A stretch of 64,000 bases of DNA from Puccinia triticina (taxonomy: Eukaryota > Basidiomycota > Pucciniomycetes > Pucciniales > Pucciniaceae): assembly GCF_026914185.1 (NCBI RefSeq), contig NC_070572.1, positions 3,038,001 to 3,102,000 on the forward strand, in the 5' to 3' direction. The position numbers were made by a program, and so were the translations under genes. This document shows positions 55,565-64,000 of the stretch, piece by piece (positions within the stretch are counted from its first letter, which is position 1; every line of letters starts with the position of its first letter). A model generated the notes under the pieces. The model saw only the letters and a list, made by a program, of their open reading frames with translations. It did not search any database and was not told the DNA's origin.

Positions 55565-58500
55565 TTAGTTAACCTTCTTCTTCTTAATTTTCTTATTTTG
55601 CAAATCCGCCAGACGGCGGAATTCTTCTAAATATTTATTTGCTGATTCAGGAATGTGATTTTGAGAGACCCACGTGTCCTCCCCTGGCGTAGAATTGAGC
55701 CATGACATTAAGTAATCAAACTTACCCTTACCCGCACTCCTCACTTCGAGAACTGCCTTGATCCTCGACCAATCAACAATCTGATCATCCGTGTTGTTTT
55801 TTATACCTAGATTAGACAAACGACCCCGCACCGTATCCGGGCTTATATAACAAGTTAGCAGGGACACATTAAATACAGGATGCAGCTTAGGATAATCAGC
55901 AGCCAAATCCAGCTGTACCGCATTAAACCCTACCATCTTCACTACCGTGAATGGACCGATGTACCTATAGTCCAGCTTTGAATTTAATCGCCTTGACTGA
56001 ATGAACTTACGAAGTAACAAAACCTGGTCCCCTTCCTTATAGACAGGAGCATCCCGCTTCCCTCGATTGTAATATTCCGCCTGCTTGATCCGAGCCTGGC
56101 GCAAACATTCCATAGCCATCTCCTGAGTAACCTGTAAATCCACTACAAAATCGTCCAAACCCTTCCAGTCAGTATTTTCAGTCAAAATGTTAAACCGTGG
56201 GTGATAACCATACATAAAGAAGAAAGGAGAAATCTTCAAACTCGCCGAATCCGCATTATTTATGGAAAACTCGGCCATGTCGAGGCACTTATCCCAGTCA
56301 TCCTGATGATAAGAACAGAAGTGGTGAAGATAATCTTCCACCACTTGATTCATCCTTTCAGTTTGCCCATCCGTTTGAGGGTGGTAAGCAGTCGACAAAG
56401 CCGACTTGATTCCTAAAGAATTCATCAACGCCTTCCAGAACTCACTGACAAATGTACTCCCCCTGTCCGAAACAATCTTTTCAGGCAAACCGTGCAACCT
56501 AAAAATATTCTTTTTAAACAAATTAGCCAAAACAGCGGAGGAAGACGCCTCCTTACAAGGAACAAAGTGCGTCAATTTGCTCAATAGGTCTATGACTACC
56601 AAAATGGAATCAAAACCGCCTGATAACGGCAACTTAACAACTAAATCCATCCCTATCACGCTCCATGGCCTCGGATCCGCCACAATGGGAACTAATTTCC
56701 CATCCGGGGCTCGCCGCCTCGCTTTCACTCGCTGACAGGAATTGCAGCTATTGACATACCAAATCACCGAGCTTTTGACCCCAGGCCAAGAGAACGTCCG
56801 CGTCAAAGTCGACAAAGTACGGGCTATTCCCGGGTGCCCCACCGCCGGCGAATCATGATACATTATCATTATTCTTGTGCGCAAAGAAGAAGGCACGAAA
56901 AACCTGTAGTTATGCCAATAAACATTGTCAATTAATCGAACATCCTTTTTGTGTTCAACCTCGGCTGGCAGATAAAACTTCTTAAAATAAGTCAGTAAGG
57001 TTAATGTTGGTCGTTGGAAGAACAAGTCATGAGATGTGGTAGGGGAGATATCCTTATTACCCGAAATTTCCTCACAAGAAACCATCCGCCTTGTGATCAA
57101 GTTTGCATCTCCCGATATCATTCGCCCATCACAAAAATCTTCCCAGCGGCTTGGTCCGTTGGCGGGATTCTTAGAACCTACAATATGATAGATAAGCATG
57201 TTGAAATTATCCAAAAACAGGGCCCATCAAGCTTGTTTCGGCGATAAATATTTCGCTGTTTTAAAATAAAGCAGATTTGAGTGATTGGAAAACATGGATA
57301 CAGGGTTCCGGGTACCCATCAACCAAGCCCTCCATTCCTCACAAGCCAACACAATGGCTAACAGTTCCAAATCGAAAATTTTCCAGGAACGCTCCCTATC
57401 CAAGAGTTTCCTGGAAAAATAACTTACCGGAAGATAATCCCCGTTAGCATTTGGCTGGCTAAGGACAGCCGCAATGGCATAGCCCGAGCTATCAACGTGA
57501 ACAATTCTATCCTTGTCAAAGTCGAAGTGAAGTAATAAAGGTTCGTTAACAAACAACTTTTTGAGAGCTTCAAAGGCGATCACCGCATCTGCTGAATTAA
57601 GTAAAGTAGAGTCACTATACTTATCCTGCGTTAAAGTCGTCAGAGGACCTGCCACCGTTGAAAACTGCGGAATGAAGCACCTATAAAAATTCGTAAACCC
57701 TAAAAACTTCCTTAAACCACGAACTGTTATTGGCAACGGCCAATTATTAATAGTATCTAATTTACTTGCACTCATTTTTAAACCTTGATCAGTAATATCA
57801 AAACCCAGGAAGGTAACTTTTGAACAGAAGAAATCACATTTGTTCAAAGAAGCTTTTAAAGAAAACTCACAAAGTTTCCGCAAGATATTCCTTAAATCTA
57901 ACAAGTGTTGATCTCGAGTCTTAGAATAAATTAAAATGTCATCAATATAAACAAAACAACACACATCCAAGTACTCACGCAGTACATGTTGAATAAACCT
58001 TTGAAAAGTAGCAGGAGCATTAGCCAAGCCGAAAGGCATTACCTGATACTCGTACAACCCCCAAGGAGTCCTGAAAGCAGTTTTCCATTCATGGCCTTCC
58101 ACCACCCGGAGGAGATTAAACGCCGCTTTAAGATCTATTTTTGAAAGAAACTTGCAGCCCTGCAGGTTGTTCAGCAAATGCGCAATTACCGGTAAAGGAT
58201 AAGAATCTCGAACCGTCATACTATTTAGAATACAATAGTCCACACAAGGGCGATTTGCCTTCCCCTCCACCTTGACATAAAAAATAGGGGCGGCCGCCGA
58301 CGAAGAAGATAGCCTGATAAAACCCTTAGCAAGATTTTCGTCAACGTAAATCCTCAATTCATCTCTCTCTTCCTTACTTAAATTGTACATCTTCCCAAAT
58401 GGGGGCACCGCTCCACCCTTCAAGTTGACATGACAATCGAACTGACCCCGATGGGGAGGAAGTGTTGCCAAAGACTCTGTGACAAACACGTCCGCAAACT

Positions 58501-60721
58501 CATTCGTAAGCATCTTAGCTTCATTACAATCAGAAGTACATATCTCTTGTATACTTTCATACATTACAACATCGCTATCAGCACCTCCAACAAAAGTACC
58601 CAAATCTTTTAGCCATGAACTACCTAATATAATATCTGCGGATGCTAGCTGAGTTAAATATAATATAACATGCGTACTGAGAAAAGAATCGCATGTGGTT
58701 GGAATCAAAACAACTCCTTTTGCGTAAGACGCAATCAAGCCCGACTTTGCCGCTGAGCCGTCGAACGATTTGCACTGAATTTTGACAGGCATCTCAATAA
58801 CATCTAAATTCAAACCTTCTGCAAAAGTAATATCAATAAACGATGAAGATGCGCCAGAGTTGACCAATACATAAACATCAGCCTTATTGTCATTATTTAT
58901 TAGCAACAAACCATTAAAGAAAGGGCGGTTATCCTCACGGAATGCCTTCTTTACAAAGTGAGTTTGCTTACAATCTTTAGCACTCATCTTTTCCGACATA
59001 CAAGTGTTAAAGAACACTTCTCCCGCCGACATCTCCTCCATGGCAATCGAGTCCGCCGACAAAACCGGGTCGCCTTCAACGCCTTGAAGAATAGAGGAAC
59101 ACTTCTTGAAAGGCAATTCAACCTCTCCTACAGACTGTTGCTTCTTGCCCTTGTCAGGATGATCGACTGGCGAAATCAATTGGCTTGGATTATTTGCTGG
59201 AGCAGATCTTGATTTAGTCGTGCCCGAAGATCGTCGATTTTCAGGCGCCCACTTTGATTCACTATGCTTCCTTTGAGTTGACCGGCCCCATTCCTTCCAC
59301 ATCTGAAGCATATCAGGTAAATCCATCTTCATATCCCGGCACAAAGTACAACCTCGCTTTCGATAATGCGCCTCATCGAATTCACCACCGCATCGAATAC
59401 AGATGTTTCGATTGACACATTCCTGACGAAATTCCGCGTACAAGAAACCGATGTCCTTTGCTGCGGCAGAGACCTCGTCCAGATCCATAGCATCACTGTC
59501 TGGCAACCTCGCTGGTTGAGATGAAGATGTCGGGGGAGGAACGCGAGGAGGTAGATGAGCAGGCTGATTATTAGAACGAGCCTGATTAGCTTTGGGGTCC
59601 AAAATCTTTGTCACCCCCGCCACATTCTTAGCAACCAATACCGCTATCTCCTGCTTAGCTTCTAAGTCCACAACCTCGTTCCACGGCCCCCGCAGCAACG
59701 CTAACTTGACAAGATTCTGATCGATAGATTTGTCGTAGGCCTTGCATTTAGAACGATCGTCTAACACTAAAGGCCGGAGTAACGAATTAAACAAAATATT
59801 GAATTCTTCAATAGTTTTGCTTCCTTGCCGAGCCAAGTAAAAGGCAGATTCGGCCTCTTCTAATTCATGATGGTTAGCAAAAGTTTGTTTGATGGCATCA
59901 ATGAAAGAGTCAACATCCTGCAGCTCAGCTATAACGTATTCCATCCTGGCTGAAGCTTTGAGAGCTGGCAAATTCAGAACCGCCGCATTATTTGAAAGTA
60001 AGCCGCGCCACCACGTGTAGGAAGGAACCTCTCCTTCAATTCGACCGGATCCCGCGCGAAAATATCCCAAGATCCACAAAATTTTCTGCTTTTCCGTGTT
60101 AAATTGCTCCCCAAATCGTTCAAAAGCGTTTCTCATAGTAAAGCAGAAATTATTAGTCTCTCTGGGCGCCCCGGTGAAAAAAATATGAGACTGATGTGGG
60201 GGCTCAATAAAGATCCTAGGACGCTCCGTCATCGAGTGAGTATTGGCGATTTCCAAGTTTCCCAGCCTCCCAGCCAACGCCTCATTTGAGCCTTCCAATA
60301 ACCCTCGAAGATGCGCCAATGACTGAAGATTTTCGGAATGAGCCTTTTTTAACTCGTTGTGAAAGATGTCCTTTATGTTCTTCGTCTCCGATTGTAACGC
60401 CACAATCAACGTCTTATCCTGTCGGGCTTGTGCGTTGAGAAGAGCGATCGAGGCCGATTGTGCTTGAAGGAGAGAAGATTGAGAAGAGTTGTCGACTTGA
60501 AGATTGGCAAGCAGAGTCAAAAGGTCATCAGCCGTGTGACCTGCAAATCCGGAAACGTCCGCCTGACCAGGAGCCGAAGAGGATGACAGGTTTGGGTTTG
60601 GATGAGGGGATGGATGAGGAGCGTTCGGAACTGGAAGAGACGAAACCGATGGTGGACTAGGACTGAATCTTGGCGAGTTTCAAATAGGAGTGATTGGGTC
60701 AATTTCTGATACGTTGGACAT
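55565..60721 (-). CDS. Gypsy Gag-Pol polyprotein with chromodomain, two in-frame TGA
   Basis: The best start is ATG at 60721 (MSNVSEIDPITPI), in the same frame as the rest. TGA codons occur at about 60680 and at 57227-57229; both would be arginine CGA before a C-to-T change. Domains in order: Gag with ILWILGYFRAGSGRIEG and a CCHC-like CIRCGGEFDEAHYRKRGC; protease (LVNSGASSSFIDI, with N in place of the catalytic D); reverse transcriptase with CFVYIDDILIYSK; RNase H (IVHVDSSGYAIAAVL); integrase with a zinc finger, IGMDLVVKLP, VSDRGSTFVSEFWKAL and HPQTDGQTERMNQ; and a chromodomain (VLEVRSAGKGKFDYLMSWLN). The chromodomain would target histone-marked chromatin. About 1,700 codons. The stops may still be read through at low level. 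Confidence 0.93.
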
Positions 60722-60788
60722 AATTGTATGGTAAAAAAAATATGATTTATACAAAGTATGCGATATTTTGAGGAGATCGGGATATAAT

Positions 60789-61276
60789 TGTGAAGCCTGG
60801 CCTACTAAACAGTTCGCTATAAGAGGCTATGAAACTATCCGAGAGGATAATTCGCCGAATGCTTGCTTAGTAAACTTAGGATATATAAGATTTTGGAGTC
60901 CTTGGTCACGATGATGATATAAATGTAATTTATACTTTGAGTTTTATTTGTAGAGTTATAAGAGTACGAGTTTCTCGGATAACAAAATATAATGTGAAGA
61001 AAGACAATAACAAAGAATATCCCGATGGGAAAAGAAAGAAGAAAGAGGGAGAAAGAACAACCCGAAGAGCGCAACAAAACCAACGGAGACACGAGAGAAT
61101 TAATGACATCATCAGAGAAATCAACACGTCATAGATGATGAACTGCTAAAGTGATTCAACGTTCATCGGAGAAATCCCGATGCTGATCGATTCCGCATAA
61201 CAATCTAACAATCTACAAGGATTAATCAGCAAGATTTGCCCATAATAAGCCTCGTTAATCAAACCAGGTCGTTACA
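60789..61276 (-). repeat. 5' LTR of the gypsy element
   Basis: This 488-base copy lies upstream of gag in the direction of transcription. It keeps CpG at positions where the 3' LTR has TpG or CpA. I could not identify a standard tRNA primer site immediately after it. Confidence 0.95.
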
Positions 61277-61850
61277 CATACCGGCCGTCAATAGTCACTC
61301 GCCACATTCTCGATGACCGGTTTGTTCCGGTCATTGAGAAGAAGATGTACTTCTCGCGATGACCGGTTTGTTCCGGTCATCGAGAGGAGTTATGTACTTC
61401 CCAAGATCCGGAACGAACCGGTCATCAAGAGAAAGATGTACTCCTCAAAACGACCGGAACAAACCGGTCATCGAGAGAGTGATGTACTCCTCACAACGAC
61501 CGGAACAAAGCGGTTATCTTGAGGAGTAGATTGATGACCGGTTTGTTCCAATCATCGAGGGAGTATGCACTCCTCCCAATGACCGGTTCATTCCGACCAT
61601 CTAGAGGAGTACATACTCCTCCCGATGACCGGTTTGTTCCGGTCATCCTGAGGAGTACATACTCCTCTCGATGACCGGTTCGTTCCGGTCATCTACAGGA
61701 GCGTATACTCATCTCAATGACCAAGAGGACAGCCCATTGAGGGGAGCCCTCAATGACCGAACGGACCTGCCATCGAGGGGAATACGTTCCCGATGGCCGG
61801 TGTGTACCGCTCTGGCTGACCGGTCATTATTGGTGACCGAGGAGTTGTTG
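61277..61850. repeat. GACCGGTTTGTTCCGGTCATC array
   Basis: About nine palindromic units of the form GATGACCGGT, TTGTTCC, GGTCATC follow the LTR, separated by spacers such as GAGGAGTACATACTCCTC. The counterpart on the other side of the gypsy element is the short stretch 54990-55046. The gypsy insertion thus split one array. Confidence 0.9.
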
Positions 61851-62189
61851 ATGAATCACCGGTCCCATGGTACGCCTTCTCAAGCTCTCACATGAAAACA
61901 TGAGCTCTGAGATTCAATCCCAAAGTTGGAAGGTTTATACATGTGGTACATGTTTCATGCATCTGTATTTTGTGAAATAGCATTTTTTGATTTTTCCAAA
62001 CGGTGGCCGGATGCGTGTCCCTCTAGGGCTTCCGTAGGACGCGGAGGCGGGAGTCAGGCTGAGGCGGTGGAGTATAGGGCCGTGGCGGTGGCGTTGACCA
62101 TTGTTGAAATGATGATCAGTGCAAGCTTCAGGTGGCGGCCTGAGCTGGCCTGAGGCTGGGATTCTATAAATAGGAAGCCTGAGGAAGAG

Positions 62190-62678
62190 ATGTTTCCTCA
62201 GGCGACTCTCCGTGCTGGCTTCCAGCGGGGGGTCGTCTCACCCCCGTCCGCTGTTGCAATTGCGCAGTTTGACGGGGGATACTCGTGGACCCCCCTGTGC
62301 TTTCGGGCTGGGGGTCTTCCTCTCATCACTTTTTAACCCTGCTAGACAGGGATGGGTGGTGGGCCACGGTACATCAGCTTGCTGCGTTGGGTGGCAGGGT
62401 GTGGGTGTGGTTTTGGTGTTTTTTTGTAGGCTTTGTTTCTGTGTATTTTGTTTTTTGTATTGGGAATTGTGGATCTTTGTTTGCTTGTTTTTTAAAAGGG
62501 GAAACCCTTGATTTTTTTTGTATATTTGGCCATTTTGTAGGGGAAACCCTTGAATTTTTTTTGTACATTTGGCCATTTTGTAGGGGAAACCCTTGAATTT
62601 TTTTTGTACATTTGGCCATTTTGTAGGGGAAACCCTTGAATTTTTTTTCTGTGAATCTGAGGCTTTAATATACTTGGA
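62190..62678 (-). repeat. Conserved 5' end of the Helitron-like element, copy 2
   Basis: This copy matches 48130-48607 as described there. A TATA-like TCTATAAATAGG precedes it on the plus strand at 62163-62175. Inside, a 43-base unit (starting AGGGGAAACCCTTGAATTTT) repeats about three and a half times at 62497-62650. Confidence 0.85.
62497..62650. repeat. 43-bp minisatellite, about 3.5 units
   Basis: Units start AGGGGAAACCCTTGAATTTT and end TTGGCCATTTTGT. The same unit occurs in fewer copies in the other Helitron-like element near 48500-48580, so copy number changes between elements. Confidence 0.85.
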
Positions 62679-63199
62679 TATTACTTGTGTAAAAATACCC
62701 TGTGAAAGTATTATGTAGACTTCTACTGAAGCTCTTTCACATGACAATTGGTTATAAACATGTCATGTGACAGAGTCAGGGAAATTAGTCTATTACAATA
62801 CAATTAAATTACCCACAGCCAAGCCCTTTTCACGGCTACACCCCTGGATACTCCCATAGGGAGAAAAGGACTCAGTGTTTACGCCCACTGAAGTCCCCTC
62901 TATAAATAGAGGCCTATTTGGCCCTCAGGAAAAGATCCCCCAGACCATTCACTGCCCATAAACTGTAATTTTGCCGTGAATATTCTCCTCTGCTACATTT
63001 GTAGCCACTTTTCCTTATAAACCATCCCCAGCACGTAAAATCCACTGGATTAAACCCTTTAAATCATCAAAAATCCCTTATTAGCATATTTAAATCTTTA
63101 TCCTTATAAGCAGTTGCCGTAAGACCACCGCCTCTGTCAAGCAGCCAATCAGTTTAAGCGCTTACCACCTACTTTTTACGCCAAATTAATTCCCTGTAA
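62679..63199 (+). other. Promoter-like region, possible LTR fragment
   Basis: TATAAATAGAGGCC at 62901 follows a CCC/GGG-rich stretch and precedes CCTTATAA words, the arrangement seen in LTR promoters. I could not find a matching second copy, LTR ends or a coding sequence in the window. Confidence 0.3.
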
Positions 63200-63207
63200 T
63201 TAATAAT

Positions 63208-63965
63208 CGGACTTACTTTGCGCACTGCAAAAAGCTCTTCGCGCACTGTGCAGTGCGCGCAGTCCCAAAACACTTCGCACACTGCGGGTGAAGGAGACAA
63301 TTTTTTCAAGATTTTTTTTGACGAATCAATAGACAGGAATTTGATTGTCATCTCTGATTTTTTTGGGAGTTTTTTGAAGCATCCTTGTATGCAGAAAAAC
63401 CCTATTAAGAAGAAAAACAAGTATAGTCAATTGGGGACTTGGAATTCATGTTCCCGCATGCTAAAAATTCCAAATGCTTTATTGAATCATGATTCATATA
63501 TATTTGACTGTTTCAGAACTTTTTGGCCACTTTGTGCAAGAACAAGTCTTTGAAGAATTACAAAATTTCACATCAAAACTTGCAATGTGCCCAGGTACGT
63601 GATGCAATCGCCTAATTTTTCAACACCTTATTCTTGCACAAAGGGGCCAAAAATTTCTGAAACAATCAAATATATAAATACCATGATTCAATAAATTATT
63701 TGGAATTTTTAGCATGCAGGAACATGAATTCCAAGTCCCCAATTGACTATACTTGTTTTTCTTCTTAAAAGGGTTTTTCTGCTTACAAGGATGCTTCAAA
63801 AAACTCCCAAAAAAATCAGAGATGACAATCAAATTCCTGTCTATTGATTCTTCAAAAAAAATCTTGAAAAAATTGTCTCCTTCACCCGCAGTGTGCGAAG
63901 TGTTTTGGGACTGCGCGCACTGCACAGTGCGCAAAGAGCTTTTTGCAGTGTGCAAAGTAAGTCCG
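63208..63965. mobile_element. Foldback element with 330-bp arms, 8-bp duplication
   Basis: TTAATAAT lies at 63200-63207 and 63966-63973. The arms start CGGACTTACTTTGCGCACTG and the right arm is its complement. They pair for about 330 bases around a central 100-base loop (about 63540-63637). The apparent similar proteins on opposite strands are the same arm read twice. GCGCACTGTGCAGTGCGC is itself a palindrome in each arm. No real gene is present. Confidence 0.95.
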
Positions 63966-64000
63966 TTAATAATTACATATTATTAATTACATAATTAAAT

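Larger units (their letters stand above)
55047..61276 (-). mobile_element. Full-length Ty3/gypsy chromovirus
   Basis: Two 488-base LTRs with TG and CA ends bound a single gag-pol frame on the minus strand. The flanks CTTAC and CATAC agree in four of five bases. About five differences between the LTRs suggest recent insertion. The chromodomain after integrase places it among chromoviruses. It lies inside the GACCGGT array of a TIR element. Confidence 0.95.
54834..62036. mobile_element. TIR element with a GACCGGT core, split by a gypsy element
   Basis: About 130 bases at 54834-54963 (starting TACGGAAGCCCTAAAGGGAC) are the inverted copy of 61918-62036, with some 10% differences. GGACGC flanks both ends (54828-54833 and 62037-62042). 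Without the gypsy insertion the element is about 970 bases, with the array at its centre. It has no transposase. Its ends differ from the other GACCGGT-bearing elements. Confidence 0.8.
50593..62678 (-). mobile_element. Helitron-like element 2 with several captured gene fragments
   Basis: The minus-strand start (TCCAAGTATATTAAAGC at 62678, after A) and the end (GCGGCAAAGCCGC, CTTGGC, CTCTAG at 50593, before T) match element 1. Without the later insertions (solo LTR 51780-52076 and TIR element 54834-62036) it would be about 4.6 kb. It holds truncated host genes resembling HADH, UTP4 and importin beta and one unknown fragment, all in the minus orientation like the element. No Rep/helicase is visible. 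The assignment rests on shared ends and gene-fragment content. Confidence 0.55.

Noticed and set aside
63218..63955. Two similar proteins in opposite orientation
   Set aside because: They are the two arms of a foldback element read on both strands.

Overview
This window looks like a transposon-dominated stretch of a plant-parasitic rust fungus nuclear genome (Pucciniales, probably a Puccinia-like species). The reasons are a spliced fungal histone H2B gene with short introns, DIRS-type and GCM-zinc-finger elements of the kind abundant in rusts, very few host genes, and nearly all other DNA made of nested mobile elements. I infer the genus only from this character; the sequence carries no species-diagnostic gene that I can name with certainty. 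There is no bacterial feature (no operons, Shine-Dalgarno sites or CRISPR).

Layout. 1-1577: histone H2B gene (minus strand, four exons) and its promoter. 1578-7432: nearly intact Ty1/copia element (minus) whose 3' LTR is about 750 bp longer than its 5' LTR. 7433-13470: small inverted-repeat elements, a first palindromic GACCGGT array, a 1.7-kb TIR element containing a TACAA microsatellite of about 85 units, an unrecognised broken ORF family and two tRNA-like repeats. 13480-17259: hAT element with multi-exon transposase. 17867-19240: decayed Tc1/mariner transposase split by a solo LTR. 19241-23237: no convincing gene. 23248-25390: another TIR element. 25568-29830: DIRS-like tyrosine-recombinase retrotransposon (gag, RT/RNase H, YR) whose left edge carries 43 bp of copia gag. 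31432-32260: a probable host gene for a membrane RING protein. 32438-33154: non-autonomous hAT. 35046-37795: copia gag remnant interrupted by an hAT-like element that itself carries two smaller MITEs.

38514-45747: a gag-like gene (DIRS gag family) split by a 6-kb MULE-like DNA transposon (39040-45027, 9-bp target duplication). That transposon encodes a GCM-type zinc finger, a DDE transposase core, a USP-like deubiquitinase domain and an AT-hook tail, and its USP active-site box is broken by a 381-bp palindromic element with its own 9-bp duplication.

46698-48607 and 50593-62678: two elements sharing the same ends (TC start, hairpin plus CTAG-like end, A/T target) and carrying truncated host genes, all on the minus strand. 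The first holds the N-terminal half of a GH47 alpha-mannosidase; the second holds fragments resembling UTP4, importin beta and 3-hydroxyacyl-CoA dehydrogenase. I interpret them as Helitron-like gene-capturing elements. The second was later invaded by a solo LTR, a mariner-like MITE and a TIR element (54834-62036), which in turn received a full-length Ty3/gypsy chromovirus (55047-61276). 48727-50489 is a TIR element with an 8-bp duplication around a long GACCGGT array, and 63208-63965 is a perfectly bounded foldback element.

How it works together: most coding content serves transposition (gag, protease, integrase, RT, YR, DDE). Many element ORFs are broken by TGA or TAG codons consistent with C-to-T change (CGA to TGA, CAG to TAG), which suggests methylation-linked decay. 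Only H2B and the RING protein look like resident functional genes.
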